Shown piece by piece: positions 46,997-58,550 of a DNA stretch of 64,000 nucleotides. The notes beneath the pieces were generated by a model that searched no databases, was not told the origin of the DNA, and saw nothing but the letters and a program-made list of their open reading frames with translations. This DNA is from an uncultured Rhizobium sp. (GTDB taxonomy: Bacteria; Pseudomonadota; Alphaproteobacteria; Rhizobiales; Rhizobiaceae). Location of the stretch: positions 109,653 through 173,652 of the forward strand of contig CAMFIF010000009.1 of assembly GCA_945952415.1 (NCBI GenBank), in the 5' to 3' direction. Position 1 is the stretch's first letter. Every line of letters starts with the position of its first letter. The translations under genes and the position numbers were made by a program.

Positions 46997-47842
46997 ATGC
47001 TGCCCCTTTTCGAACTGTTGATGAAGGCCGAGAACGGCAAGGCCATGGAGGCGCTGGCGCGCCAGTTCAACCTTGCACAGGAACAGACCGCACAGGCCGT
47101 CGCGGCCCTGATGCCGGCCTTTTCAGCCGCCTTCAAGCGCCAGAGCGGCACACCCTTTGACCTGATGAAGCTGATGCAGCAGGCGGCCTCCGGCAATTAT
47201 GCCGCCTATTTCGAGGATCTGACACGCGCCTTCACGCCGAAGGGGATGAGCGACGGCCAGGCGGCGCTCGGTGCCCTGTTCGGCTCGGAGGAGATTGCAC
47301 GGGCGGTGGCCGATCAGGCGGCCCGTTTCACCGGTCTCAGCCAGGACGTGCTGAAGCAGATGATGCCGGCGCTCGCCGATACGATGATGGGCGGCCTTTT
47401 CAAGCAGATGACCGGACAGATCGGCGGCGGTGCGGCCAATCCCTTCACCCCCGACGGCATGATGCAGATGCAGCGCCAGTGGCTGGAAAACATGGGCTTC
47501 GTGCCGCGCAAGCCCGATCCGCTCGAAGCGCAGATGAAGGCGATGTTCGACAATCCCTTCACCAAGGCCATGCAGGAGATGTTTACTGGGCCCCAGAAGA
47601 CGGCCACCGAGGTCGATCCCTTCGGCTTCAATCCGGTCATGAAGGCCTTTCAGGACATGATGGTTTCGGCAAGCCAGCCGCAGGCAAAGCCCGAGGAGGC
47701 ACCAAAGGCCGCCGATCCCGCAACCGATGCCTATGGCGCCTTCATCAACCGGATGTTCGATACCGGGCTTGAGGTGCAGAAAAGCTACCAGCAGAGCCTG
47801 GACCAGATCTTCGAGAGCTTCTCGCGCAAGGATGGCGCCTGA
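46997..47842 (+). CDS. Met/Gln-rich cytoplasmic protein (DUF937-like), unknown function
   Basis: A 281-residue helical protein without signal peptide. The N-terminal LFELLMKAENGKAMEALARQFNLAQEQTAQAVAALMPAFSAAFKRQ resembles the start of DUF937 proteins. The C-terminal half is rich in Met, Phe and Gln (MKAMFDNPFTKAMQEMF) and ends DQIFESFSRKDGA, a phasin-like look. GAGGA precedes ATG 46997. A granule- or polymer-associated role is possible but not shown. It converges on a chemoreceptor gene. Confidence 0.6.
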   Translation: MLPLFELLMKAENGKAMEALARQFNLAQEQTAQAVAALMPAFSAAFKRQSGTPFDLMKLMQQAASGNYAAYFEDLTRAFTPKGMSDGQAALGALFGSEEIARAVADQAARFTGLSQDVLKQMMPALADTMMGGLFKQMTGQIGGGAANPFTPDGMMQMQRQWLENMGFVPRKPDPLEAQMKAMFDNPFTKAMQEMFTGPQKTATEVDPFGFNPVMKAFQDMMVSASQPQAKPEEAPKAADPATDAYGAFINRMFDTGLEVQKSYQQSLDQIFESFSRKDGA

Positions 47843-47853
47843 GGCGCCACCGC

Positions 47854-50442
47854 TTAGAATTCTTCCCAGTTCTGGTCCGACTTGCCGTCCTGCTGGCGGA
47901 TGCCGAGACCGGCGCTCACCTTGCCCATCAGTTCCCGGGCGGGAGAGGCCACAGGCCGCTTCGGCTTGGTGGCGCTATCGACCGATTCGATGCGCTTCGA
48001 GAAATTGAAGAGCGACTTGCGCGGTGCGGCCTTTGCCGCGGCAGGCGCGGGTTCGGGCGGGGCTGTCTGGAAGGGCGGGCGTGGCGCCCGCGGTGCGGCG
48101 GGACGCGGATTTTGCGGCGGAACGGGCGTGCCCATGCCCGAGGAGGGCGTGGTGAAGCTCTTGGCCGGCGCGCCGCCTTCCTGGCGCGGTGCGGGGGCCG
48201 CCCGGTATTCCACATCCGCGGTGTTGAACTGGGCGAGCAGGCCCGTCAGCTGATCCGCATCGGCGGAAAGCTGGGTCACGGTGCCGCTCGTTTCGCTGGC
48301 CGCCTGCAGGCTGAGCTGGCTTGCATTTTCCATGCGGGAAATCGCCGTGTTGATTTCCGACAGGGTGGATGACTGTTCGCGGGCGGCGCCGGCGATGGAG
48401 TGGATCTGGTCGTTGATCTCCACCACCTGGCCGGCGATGGACGAGAGCACGTCCCCTGTCTGCTGGACGAGGCCCACGCCGCTTGCCACTTCCTGACCCG
48501 ATTTGGTGATCAGCGCCTTGATGTCCTTGGCGGCCTTGGCCGACCGCTGGGCAAGCTCGCGCACTTCCTGCGCCACGACGGCAAAGCCCTTGCCCGCCTC
48601 TCCGGCCCGGGCAGCTTCCACGCCCGCATTGAGCGCCAGAAGGTTCGTCTGGAAGGCAATCTCGTCGATGACATTGATGATCTGCGAAATCTCGCGGGAG
48701 GCGCTCTCGATCCGCTGCATCGCCTCGACCGCATCGCTGACGATGTGGGCGGACTGATCCGATTCCTGCCGGGCCGTCTGGGCAAGGCGCGAGGCGGCAT
48801 CGGCCTTTTCGGTGGAGGCGCGGATGGCGGCCATGATCGCCCGGATGGCGGCGGAGGTTTCCTGCAGCGTGGTCTGCTGGTCGGCGGAGCGCTGGGTGAG
48901 TTCACGGGCGGAGCGGTTGACTTCCCGCACGCGGGCGCCGATGCCCACCACATTGCCGTTCACGCCGCGCATGGTCTCCGACAGACGCTCGAGCGAGGCG
49001 TTGAAATCGAGCCGCAGCCGGTCGAGATGGCTGGAGAAAGGCTGGTGGATGGTGGCCGTCAGATCGCCGGTGGAGAGCCGCTCCAGCGCAGCCCCCAGGC
49101 TGTCGATGGCAAAGGTGAGCTGGCGCTGTTCTTCGGCGCGGGCCGCCTCCCGTTCGCGGCTTTCCGCATCGGCACGCCTGCGGGCTTCGTCATTCATGCC
49201 TTCGAGCCGCAGCTTGTCGACGGCGGACTGGCGCAGCACCGCGACCGAGCGCGCCATGTCGCCGATCTCGTCCTGCCGGCCCTCACCCTCAAGCTTCACG
49301 TCGATATTGCCGGCGGCCAGGTCCTTCATGCGGTCGACCAGGGCGGAAATGGGCCGGGTGATCGTGCGGGAATAGAGAATGCCGGCAATGGTGCCGATGA
49401 GCACCATCAGCGCCGAAACGAGTGCGACATCGCGGATATTGGCGAACAGCGTTGCCCGGACTTCGCCGCTGCCGATCAGCGCCACCACGGCAAGCTTCAT
49501 GTCGCCGACATCAAGCCGGCTGAGGGCCGCATAGCTTTCCATGCCACGATAGCCGTCGATCATGCCGCGGGTTTCGCCGCTCTCGAAGACCTTGGCCACC
49601 AGCGGGCTTTCGATGCGGGTGGTCAGGCTGTCGTTTTCGGAGGTCTTCTCGCTGTCGTTGATCAGCAGGCCATCGGCATTGACGATGAGCGATTCGCCGC
49701 TTTGGCCGAGGCCAGTCGCATTGGCGAAGATGGAAGCGAGCATCTGGGGTCTCAGCCGATAGGCAACGACGCCGATCACCTGGTCGCTCATGGTCACGGG
49801 CCGGGCCATGAAGGCCGAGGCTTCGCCGCCGGCGGGCGCATAGGCGGCAAAGCCCGTGGTGACGGCGGGATTTGCCGGATCGCTCTTCATCGCGGCTTCG
49901 AAGGCGGCGGCAAGGCCCCCATCGCGCGCGCTGCCGGAACGCAGGTTCTCGCCCAGATCCTCGAGCTTGGCCACGGAATAGATCACATTGCCATCGGGAT
50001 CGATGAGGTAGATATCCGCATAATGCTCGGACATGAGATGGGTGCGGAAGAAGGGGTGGTTCTGCCGGTGCGCACGGTCGAAGGCATCCTTCTTGGCCGT
50101 GTCCAAATTCATGCGTTCGCCAGGCGGATTGGGATTGCCTGCGATATAACGGGCCTGGATTTCGGTTTTCGGATCGTTTCCGAGGAACTTCCAGGCGCCT
50201 TCCAGACCATAGAGCGCCTGCTGGGTGATGCTGGAGGCGGCGAGCGCGCCCAGATCGCCCCGGATGCCCTGAAGATAGACCCGGGCCTCGTTGCGGCGGC
50301 CATCCGCGGTGGCTTCGAGCTTCTGGAAGGCCTGCTCGGAGAGGTTGGATGCATTGGAATAAAGGCCCACCGCCGCCGTGCCACTGATCGACGCAATGGC
50401 AAACAGCGCGGCCACAAGCGGCAGCTTTCTGGAAAAACGCAT
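47854..50442 (-). CDS. Methyl-accepting chemotaxis protein ending in NWEEF pentapeptide
   Basis: An 862-residue chemoreceptor. It has an N-terminal membrane helix (residues 9-27) and a large periplasmic sensing region to about 320 with Cache-like features ([17 protein letters not shown]). A second helix ([17 protein letters not shown]) and HAMP domains follow. The signalling hairpin has [44 protein letters not shown] near 630-675. A Pro/Ala-rich linker of about 100 residues leads to the terminal NWEEF, a CheR/CheB-binding type pentapeptide on a flexible arm. GAGGG precedes the ATG. Confidence 0.93.
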   Translation of the reverse strand: MRFSRKLPLVAALFAIASISGTAAVGLYSNASNLSEQAFQKLEATADGRRNEARVYLQGIRGDLGALAASSITQQALYGLEGAWKFLGNDPKTEIQARYIAGNPNPPGERMNLDTAKKDAFDRAHRQNHPFFRTHLMSEHYADIYLIDPDGNVIYSVAKLEDLGENLRSGSARDGGLAAAFEAAMKSDPANPAVTTGFAAYAPAGGEASAFMARPVTMSDQVIGVVAYRLRPQMLASIFANATGLGQSGESLIVNADGLLINDSEKTSENDSLTTRIESPLVAKVFESGETRGMIDGYRGMESYAALSRLDVGDMKLAVVALIGSGEVRATLFANIRDVALVSALMVLIGTIAGILYSRTITRPISALVDRMKDLAAGNIDVKLEGEGRQDEIGDMARSVAVLRQSAVDKLRLEGMNDEARRRADAESREREAARAEEQRQLTFAIDSLGAALERLSTGDLTATIHQPFSSHLDRLRLDFNASLERLSETMRGVNGNVVGIGARVREVNRSARELTQRSADQQTTLQETSAAIRAIMAAIRASTEKADAASRLAQTARQESDQSAHIVSDAVEAMQRIESASREISQIINVIDEIAFQTNLLALNAGVEAARAGEAGKGFAVVAQEVRELAQRSAKAAKDIKALITKSGQEVASGVGLVQQTGDVLSSIAGQVVEINDQIHSIAGAAREQSSTLSEINTAISRMENASQLSLQAASETSGTVTQLSADADQLTGLLAQFNTADVEYRAAPAPRQEGGAPAKSFTTPSSGMGTPVPPQNPRPAAPRAPRPPFQTAPPEPAPAAAKAAPRKSLFNFSKRIESVDSATKPKRPVASPARELMGKVSAGLGIRQQDGKSDQNWEEF

Positions 50443-50582
50443 GACAAACCCTCAGAAAATCGCTGCGAACCCTCATGAGTCCCGATGGCTTGCTTCATGC
50501 CAACAATGCCTGTTCGCCACCGCAGCAAAGCCTAGCGGATTTTGGTTTCCTGCCCGTTAAGGCCTCGGTTTTGCCTGTGGAT

Positions 50583-50614
50583 AAAAAAACCGGCGAAGCC
50601 CATGCTCCGCCGGC
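50583..50614 (-). terminator. Candidate terminator downstream of the DUF1127 gene
   Basis: Read on the minus strand, CCGGCG and CGCCGG arms (50608-50613 and 50590-50595) are followed by seven T. They lie about 70 bases past the DUF1127 stop. Confidence 0.5.
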
Positions 50615-50685
50615 GAAGTGGCAGGGCTTCTTGGGATGGGCCCTGCGGGGAAAAGGGTGGACGGACCGGCGAAAGCCGGCCCCTC

Positions 50686-50949
50686 TCAGGAATGGCGCCG
50701 GCCGCGGACGCTATGGGCGAGTTTGCGGCTCGGATCCTCGAAGAAGCGCGAGTCGTCGAGCGCAGAGCGCACGTCGAGACGCGTCAGGCCGATATCGGCC
50801 AGCTCGTGATCCGAAAAGGAATCGAGCCGGACGACGGCAGAACGGTTCAGGCGGCTTTTCAGCCGCCCGGCCAGAGCGGACCAGAAGCGCGGCGGCGCTT
50901 CGGTGGCAACGGGCATGAAGCCCGCACGAAGGGCATCCAACATATGCAT
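50686..50949 (-). CDS. DUF1127 domain small protein
   Basis: An 87-residue basic protein. Its C-terminal half carries the DUF1127 motif VRLDSFSDHELADIGLTRLDVRSAL. DUF1127 proteins are small Arg-rich regulators in alphaproteobacteria, linked to RNA turnover and phosphate or stress responses. It is divergent from an LsrB/VtlR-like LysR gene. In Brucella, VtlR activates small DUF1127 genes, which suggests a direct regulatory link here. The ATG could be 50949 or 50943. Confidence 0.82.
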   Translation of the reverse strand: MHMLDALRAGFMPVATEAPPRFWSALAGRLKSRLNRSAVVRLDSFSDHELADIGLTRLDVRSALDDSRFFEDPSRKLAHSVRGRRHS

Positions 50950-51150
50950 GGTCTGTAGACCTTTCTCTCGGAGTCCAGGACAGGGACGACAGGGGCGGCT
51001 GGAGGCGGTCCGCCCGCGAGGGTCCTGGAACAGGGATCAGGCCGGGACAAACGTGGGAGGCGATGTCCTGACCTCTTTGCCCTTGAAACTTGTCAAATAA
51101 GTATTGATCAGTCCAACGCATGTTTTTAATAATAGCCATCAAACATTTTC

Positions 51151-52113
51151 ATGGGTTCTCCGATGACCGCCCCACTCGATCTCGACCAGCTTCAGACTTT
51201 CATCGCCATCGTGGATACGGGCAGCTTCACCAAGGCTGCGGACCGCGTCTACAAGACCCAGTCCGCCGTCTCCATGCAGATGCGGCGGCTGGAGGAGCGG
51301 ATCGGCAAGCAGCTCTTCGCCAAGGACGGGCGGGGCATCAGGCTGACCGGCGAGGGCGAGAAGCTTCTGAATTATGCGCGCCGCATCATCCGGCTGAACA
51401 ACGAGGCGATCGCGGCCTTCGACGACAACCGGCTGGAAGGCACGCTCCGGATCGGCACGCCGGACGATTATGCGGACCGCTACATGCCCGAGATCATCGG
51501 CCGCTTTGCCAAGACCCATCCCAATGTGGAGCTCTACATCGTCTGCGAGCCTTCGGTGGATCTTGCCGAGAAGATGTCAAAGGGCGAGCTCGATATTGCG
51601 CTTGTCACCCACAATCCGCGTGAGCGCATGTCGGATGTGGTGCGCACGGAGCCGCTCTGCTGGGTCGGCTCGGCCAACCATCCCTTGCCGGACGACGCGC
51701 CGGTGCCGCTCGCGGTCGGGCGGCGCGATTGCCAGTGGCGGCAGCTTGCAAGCTCCGCGCTCGACAGCATCGGGCGGGAATATCAGATCCTTTTCACCAG
51801 CTGGTCCTCCACCGTGGTGGCCTCGGCGGTGCTGGCCGGCATGGCGGTTTCGGTGCTGCCGGAATCGGCCCTGCGCACGGGCATGAAGGTGCTGACGCAG
51901 GCGGATGGCTTCCCGGCCCTGCCCCCCGTGCAGATCGGCATCATGAAACGGCCGGGCGTGCCGACCTCGCTGATGAATGCGATCACCAACCACATCACCG
52001 CCTGCCTGGACAATATCACGCCTGCCAATGTGAATGACGACGTGGATGGCGACGTGAAGAGCTTCGGCCGTTATCTGAAGGCGCGCAGCGCCGGCGGCAT
52101 GCAGGGCTGGTAA
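51151..52113 (+). CDS. LysR family regulator, LsrB/VtlR-like
   Basis: A 320-residue LysR protein. The winged helix is LDLDQLQTFIAIVDTGSFTKAADRVYKTQSAVSMQMRRLEERIGKQLF. The effector domain has LRIGTPDDYADRYMPEIIGRFAKTHPNVEL and ILFTSWSSTVVASAVLAGMAVSVLPESALR. These closely resemble LsrB of Sinorhizobium and VtlR of Brucella/Agrobacterium, which govern envelope, redox and sRNA genes in host association. It may be the orthologue or a paralogue. ATG 51151 or 51163 could be the start. DUF1127 lies divergently, about 200 bases away. Confidence 0.82.
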   Translation: MGSPMTAPLDLDQLQTFIAIVDTGSFTKAADRVYKTQSAVSMQMRRLEERIGKQLFAKDGRGIRLTGEGEKLLNYARRIIRLNNEAIAAFDDNRLEGTLRIGTPDDYADRYMPEIIGRFAKTHPNVELYIVCEPSVDLAEKMSKGELDIALVTHNPRERMSDVVRTEPLCWVGSANHPLPDDAPVPLAVGRRDCQWRQLASSALDSIGREYQILFTSWSSTVVASAVLAGMAVSVLPESALRTGMKVLTQADGFPALPPVQIGIMKRPGVPTSLMNAITNHITACLDNITPANVNDDVDGDVKSFGRYLKARSAGGMQGW

Positions 52114-52121
52114 ACCGGCCC

Positions 52122-52772
52122 TCAGCCCTGGCCGGGCTTGCCGCCCGGCACGTGGAACATGATTTCGCGTATAAGCTGTTTCCAGTCGTTCAGAAGCATG
52201 CGGCCATCCGGCTCGCCCGCAACCACGGCGAGCCGGATGGCCGATCCGATCAGATGGCTCAAGAGGAAGCTGCGGGTCGACATGTCCACGGGAAAATCCG
52301 GGGGCAGCAGATGCTTGATGGAATTGTAGAAGAGCTCGCCCACCTGGCGGCTGTCCTCGACATTGAGCTTGATCAGGTCGCGATCCGTCTCGGTGGCGAT
52401 CAGGATCTCGAAATCGGCCGGGTTTTCCAGGAATTGCTGATAATACCAGTCGGTGACCGAGCAGATCACGTCGAGCGCCTCGTTGAGGCTGCCGACCGCG
52501 TGGAAACTCGTGCGGATCATCTCCTGCACCGCTTCGGCAGTGCGCTCGAAGAGCGCCTTCACGATGGCGGCGCGTTCCGGGAAATACTGGTAGACCGAAC
52601 CGATGGGCACGCCCGCTTCGGCGGCAATCTCGGTCATCTTCAAGCCCTGCAGACCATGGCGCCCGATCAGGAGCCGCGCCGCGGCGAGGATCTGCTCGAC
52701 GCGCTGCACGCTGCGATCCTGCTGCGGCCTTTTCCGGTAGTTGATCCGGTCCGAACCCGATTTCTCACCCAT
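52122..52772 (-). CDS. TetR family transcriptional regulator
   Basis: A 216-residue TetR protein. The N-terminal helix-turn-helix is RVEQILAAARLLIGRHGLQGLKMTEIAAEAGVPIGSVYQYFPERAAIVKAL near residues 24-74. The C-terminal ligand domain has a WYYQQFLENPADF helix. The ligand and targets are unknown; no transporter or enzyme gene is divergent from it, only a chemoreceptor gene 341 bases away. ATG 52772 (MGEKSGSDRINYRK) is preferred to 52829. It converges on the LysR gene with an 8-base gap. Confidence 0.87.
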   Translation of the reverse strand: MGEKSGSDRINYRKRPQQDRSVQRVEQILAAARLLIGRHGLQGLKMTEIAAEAGVPIGSVYQYFPERAAIVKALFERTAEAVQEMIRTSFHAVGSLNEALDVICSVTDWYYQQFLENPADFEILIATETDRDLIKLNVEDSRQVGELFYNSIKHLLPPDFPVDMSTRSFLLSHLIGSAIRLAVVAGEPDGRMLLNDWKQLIREIMFHVPGGKPGQG

Positions 52773-53112
52773 TACATGCAAATCCGATGGCAAAGACCGC
52801 GAAGTCGCAAACTTCAGTCCGGCTGACAAAAGGAGACGGGGATGTTTAGCCGGTTTCCCCCGGGAGCAACAGCGGAAATCTAAAGTATTATCTCAATTCA
52901 CATATATCATATCCATTAAAAGCAACTTTAATTTTAAATAAAGAAACCGGGACGGGTACGGCCTCCCGCTGTTGAACCCATGGCTTGCGGGCCGGCCGGT
53001 TTCCATCCGAAATGCGCAAATTTAATTATTTTCTAATTTTCGACTCTTATAACGTTCTGGCGATAGTCGGCATCCCTCCCGCCTGTTCACGCCGTATTCG
53101 AGGAAGAGACCC
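52773..53112. other. 340-base AT-rich intergenic region
   Basis: It lies between the divergent TetR and chemoreceptor genes. It contains an AT-rich core (about 52875-53055) that could hold both promoters. No conserved element or gene was recognised. Confidence 0.4.
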
Positions 53113-55014
53113 ATGTTTCAGTTAGGCAATTTGAAGCTGACAACCAAGATCCTGCTGCCCATCCTGTCGATTTGCCTCTGCGGCTGTCTCGGACTGGCTG
53201 GCCTGGGCTACCAGCTGGTCCATAGCGACCAGGAATATACCCGGTTCATGAACATGAACGCCACCGCCATTGCGAAACTCATGGAGGCGCGGGCCGAGTT
53301 CCGCAGCGCCACCGTGGAAGCCGGCAACATGATCGCCTCCGAAGATGGTTCCGGCGGCAAGCATGACATGAAGGCAGCACGCAAGGAGATAGGAAATCTC
53401 TTCGATACGGCCGCCGAGCTTGCGCCAAAATTCGGACAGGGCATTCGCCAGGCCGGCCAGCGGGCTGACAAGATCGTCGAGCAGCTCGGCCAGGCTGTGG
53501 ACATGGTGAAGAGCGGAAACCGGCCTGCGGCGCTGAAGCTCTTCATGTCGCTGGACACGGCGGGCGACCAGACGGACAAGGCGCTGATGCAGCTTGCTCA
53601 GTTCGTGAAGACCGAGACCGAGACCGCCCGCAAGCAGCTGAGCGACGAGAACCGATCGGCGCTGGTCATCACGGTCACGGTCATGGTGCTCGCCATGGTC
53701 TCGGTCATCGTCGCTTCCTTCGTGATTGCCCGCAAGGGCGTGATCCAGCCGCTGAAACGCTCGATCGAGCGGATGGCGGCGCTGGCGGCCGGCGATACCC
53801 AGACGCCGGTGGACGGGCAGAGCCGCAGGGATGAAATCGGCCATATGGCGCAGGCCGTGGCGGTGTTCCGGGCAAACGAGATCAACCGCATCGAACTCGA
53901 ACTTCGGGCCGAGGCAACCCGGCTGGAAGCGGAATCCGAGCGCGACGGGCGCGAACAGGAGCGCCGGCAGGAGCGGGCAAACCTGACCTTTGCCATAGAC
54001 AACCTGGCAGAGGCCCTGGCGCGCCTCGCCTCGGGCGACCTCGTCTACCGGATCGAAGAGCCGTTTACCGAGGAGCTCGACCCGCTGCGGCTCAACTTCA
54101 ACACCTCCGCCGATACGCTTCTCGAAACGCTGAAAGGCGTCGGCCTCAATGCGGCGGCGATCAATTCCGCCGCGTTCGAGATGCGCTCGGCGACGGACGA
54201 CCTCGCCCGGCGCACCAATGCGCAGGCCGCTTCCGTGGAGGAAACCGCAGCCGCCGTCGAGGAAATCACCCGCACCGTGGCCGATGCCAGCGTGAGGGCG
54301 GAGGATGCGGGCAAGCTGGTGGACCAGACCCGCGCCGGCGCCGAGAAATCCGGCGAGATCGTGCGCAAGGCGGTGGAAGCCATCTATGCCATCGACAAGT
54401 CTTCCGGCGAAATCGCCAGCATCATCGGGGTGATCGACGACATTGCCTTCCAGACAAACCTTCTGGCGCTGAATGCCGGCGTGGAAGCGGCACGTGCGGG
54501 CGAGGCCGGGCGCGGCTTTGCTGTCGTGGCGCAGGAGGTGCGCGAACTTGCCCAGCGTTCGGCCAAGGCGGCCAAGGAAATCAAGGCGCTGATCCTCAAT
54601 TCCCGCGATCAGGTCACCTCGGGCGTCTCGCTGGTGGATGCCGCAGGGCAATCGCTGAAGGCGATGGTTTCCGAAGTACAGGCGATCAGCCGGCATGTGG
54701 CGGCCATCGTCAGCTCCACCCGGGAGCAGTCAAATGCGCTGCGCGAAATCAATCAGTCGGTTTCGAGCATGGATCAGGGCACGCAAAAGAATGCGGCCAT
54801 GGTGGAGCAGACGACTACGACAAGCATGGCGCTTGCAAGCGAGGCCGAGCAGCTGGACCGCTTGCTGAGACAGTTCAATCTTGGCCAGGACGGTGGGGGA
54901 GCGGCCCAGCCGCAGTTCGTGCGCCCGGTGGCCGCCTTTACCAGCCGGCGCCCCTATGCGAGCCGCGGCAATGCAGCCCTCGCCGAGCGGGAGCCGGAGT
55001 GGCAGCAGTTCTGA
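53113..55014 (+). CDS. Methyl-accepting chemotaxis protein ending in EWQQF pentapeptide
   Basis: A 633-residue chemoreceptor. Membrane helix 1 lies near residues 15-35. A helical periplasmic domain follows (about 36-185, four-helix-bundle-like with [17 protein letters not shown]), then helix 2 ([24 protein letters not shown]) and HAMP regions. The signalling tip has [44 protein letters not shown] near 438-481. It ends EPEWQQF, matching the xWxxF CheR-binding type. The start is behind GAGGAAGAG. It is shorter than the other receptor in the window. Confidence 0.94.
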   Translation: MFQLGNLKLTTKILLPILSICLCGCLGLAGLGYQLVHSDQEYTRFMNMNATAIAKLMEARAEFRSATVEAGNMIASEDGSGGKHDMKAARKEIGNLFDTAAELAPKFGQGIRQAGQRADKIVEQLGQAVDMVKSGNRPAALKLFMSLDTAGDQTDKALMQLAQFVKTETETARKQLSDENRSALVITVTVMVLAMVSVIVASFVIARKGVIQPLKRSIERMAALAAGDTQTPVDGQSRRDEIGHMAQAVAVFRANEINRIELELRAEATRLEAESERDGREQERRQERANLTFAIDNLAEALARLASGDLVYRIEEPFTEELDPLRLNFNTSADTLLETLKGVGLNAAAINSAAFEMRSATDDLARRTNAQAASVEETAAAVEEITRTVADASVRAEDAGKLVDQTRAGAEKSGEIVRKAVEAIYAIDKSSGEIASIIGVIDDIAFQTNLLALNAGVEAARAGEAGRGFAVVAQEVRELAQRSAKAAKEIKALILNSRDQVTSGVSLVDAAGQSLKAMVSEVQAISRHVAAIVSSTREQSNALREINQSVSSMDQGTQKNAAMVEQTTTTSMALASEAEQLDRLLRQFNLGQDGGGAAQPQFVRPVAAFTSRRPYASRGNAALAEREPEWQQF

Positions 55015-55048
55015 TACCGTGCCTGAAAGAGGGATTTAACGACGGGAG

Positions 55049-55073
55049 GCCGGCGCTCAGGCGCCGGCTTTTT
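55049..55073 (+). terminator. Terminator of the chemoreceptor gene, overlapping the convergent gene's end
   Basis: GCCGGCGC (55049-55056) / GCGCCGGC (55061-55068) with a TCAG loop and five T. The loop contains the TGA stop (minus strand) of the convergent membrane protein gene. Confidence 0.88.
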
Positions 55074-55631
55074 CCATTCCCTTGTCCCGGAAAAGCACGA
55101 AGCGCAGGGCGAGAATGAGGGTGATGAAGAAGAGCATGGCCTTGAGGCGGGTTGCGAGCGGCAGCCAGCCTGCCAGAAGGGCGATCCGCTCCGGTGAAGG
55201 CAGCGCCGGCGGAAAAAGCATGAGGCTGAGGCTGTTTTCCGCATAATCGGCCAGCGCATAAAGCACTGGCACGGCGAGCGCCGCGAGAAGCCGCCAGCCG
55301 GCCATGGGCTTGTGAAAGACCAGAACGCCGGGCGCGAAACGCCGGATCAGCAGGAAGCAGAGAAGCCCATAGGCGGCCGGAAAGAGGAGATCCGGGCCGA
55401 GATGGAGATCCCTGAGGAACGTTGCCGCAACAGGCGAGGCCCTGACGGCATCGATGAGGGTCAGCACATCCGCCCGCTCATAGCCATCCAGCCGGAAATC
55501 GAGGATCGACAGGTGGGTCATCGCCTGGAAGGCGGGCTCAACCTGAAAGACCATGAAGCCGGCGAGACCCGCCGTGACGGCGGCGAGAAAGCCCGCCGCC
55601 AGAGGAAAGGCCTGCAGCCGGAAGCCCGCCA

Positions 55632-55632
<1 letters not shown>
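55057..55632 (-). CDS. Integral membrane protein of unknown function
   Basis: A 191-residue protein with about four hydrophobic helices (near residues 9-30, 83-98, 112-128 and 165-182) and charged loops. No family is recognised. Its ATG overlaps the guaB stop by one base (TGATG), so translation is coupled to guaB. The pairing is striking, but nothing in the sequence explains a link to purine synthesis. Confidence 0.65.
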
Positions 55633-57179
<1,547 letters not shown>

Positions 57180-57246
57180 TTACCTTCGAGGTGTTCCGTG
57201 GAGTTGGCGAGGGCTGGTAACATGACTTTTGCCCGAAGGGAATAGC

Positions 57247-57273
57247 AAAAGCCCGCCGGCGAGGCGGGCTTTT
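57247..57273 (-). terminator. Terminator downstream of the metallo-hydrolase gene
   Basis: An 11-bp stem AAAAGCCCGCC / GGCGGGCTTTT with a five-base loop, just past the MBL gene stop and upstream of guaB. The flanking A/T runs make it usable in both directions. Confidence 0.8.
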
Positions 57274-57282
57274 GGATTTTAT

Positions 57283-58293
57283 TCAGATATCAAACTGATA
57301 GCTGGCCGGCACGAAGCGATAGCCGGGCCCGCTCTTCTCCACGAAACCCACAGCGGGAAAGGGCATGTGATAGCCGATGAAGGCGAGCCTGTCGGTCGCA
57401 ATCATGTCGAAGACCTTCCTGCGGCTTGCGGCCGCGGCCGCCTTGTCCGCATCGAAGCGCACTTCCCAGTCCGGTCGCTGAAGCGAAAGCACATAGTGGT
57501 TGCAGGTATCGGCGGTCAGCATCAGCTTGCGGCCTTCCGATTCGACACCGAAGATCATGTGGCCGGGCGTATGGCCGGGCGCCAGCATGGCGGTGATGCC
57601 CGAAACGACCGAATCGCCCTCCTTCAGGAAGGTCGCCCTGTCCTGCAGTGGGTGAATGGTCTGCATGACCATGTCGTGATTCTTCTCGGCCGGGGTGCCT
57701 TTCCGGTCCGGCGCGGTCCAGAAGGCAAATTCCGTCTCGCCGAAGACATAGCGCGCGCCCAGAAAGGCCGGCTTCCCGCCGGACATCAGCCCGCCGAAGT
57801 GATCGGGGTGGAAATGGGTCAGCACCACGATGGTGATATCCTCCGGCTTCACGCCGGCGGCGGCGAGGCCTTCCACCAGACGCCCTGCCCCGAAGGAAGC
57901 GCCCATTTCCCCCATGCCCGTATCGAAGAGGATCTTTTCCGTTCCGGTTTCGACGAGCACGGGGGAGAAGCTGTTGACGAACTGGTCTCCCGGCAGAAAA
58001 TTATCCGCCAGCAGCCGGGCGACCTCCTCCTTCGGCCGGTCGGTGCCGAAAGCCTCGTTCACCTTGTCGGCGGCACGGAAACCGTCGCGGATGACGGTGA
58101 TGCGGAAGGCGCCGAGCTTGAGCGCCCGAATGCCCTCACCCATGGATGTCGCTGTCGTTCCCTCTGCCGCCATGCCCTTTGCCGCCTCTTCTGCCGCTGC
58201 CTGCCGCCGGCTTGCCAGAAGCGCCGGGGCGACGATGATGCCCGCTGCGGTACCCGTCATCAGGCCCCGTCTGCTCACGATGCTGTCCGTCAT
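57283..58293 (-). CDS. Tat-exported metallo-beta-lactamase fold hydrolase
   Basis: A 336-residue protein. The N-terminal twin-arginine signal VSRRGLMTGTAAGIIVAPALL is followed by the MBL domain with zinc motif VLTHFHPDHFGGLM near residues 161-174 and the later AMLAPGHTPGHMIF. It resembles periplasmic MBL-fold hydrolases of broad esterase or lactonase type. ATG 58293 sets the signal peptide at the start; 58314 is also open. It is divergent from the MFS transporter gene. Confidence 0.87.
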   Translation of the reverse strand: MTDSIVSRRGLMTGTAAGIIVAPALLASRRQAAAEEAAKGMAAEGTTATSMGEGIRALKLGAFRITVIRDGFRAADKVNEAFGTDRPKEEVARLLADNFLPGDQFVNSFSPVLVETGTEKILFDTGMGEMGASFGAGRLVEGLAAAGVKPEDITIVVLTHFHPDHFGGLMSGGKPAFLGARYVFGETEFAFWTAPDRKGTPAEKNHDMVMQTIHPLQDRATFLKEGDSVVSGITAMLAPGHTPGHMIFGVESEGRKLMLTADTCNHYVLSLQRPDWEVRFDADKAAAAASRRKVFDMIATDRLAFIGYHMPFPAVGFVEKSGPGYRFVPASYQFDI

Positions 58294-58550
58294 CACTCTT
58301 GTCTCCCTTGTCATTGCCGCGCGGGAAAAACTAGCGCGCTGGGGAGCGGGGGCGACCGGTCGCCCGCGACCTCACGGGATTTTGAACGGCCCTCCCCCAA
58401 TCATGCGGGGATCGCCACAGATTGTGCGGTTTTGCTGGACAAAGCTTACGCGCACGCTATCTGCTGCCCCAGTCCCTGAACGGTCCTGTGCCGGCGGGCC
58501 TTCACGCCCCTTCCCCGACGCGAACCACCCTCCGGCCATCGGAAAGCCGC

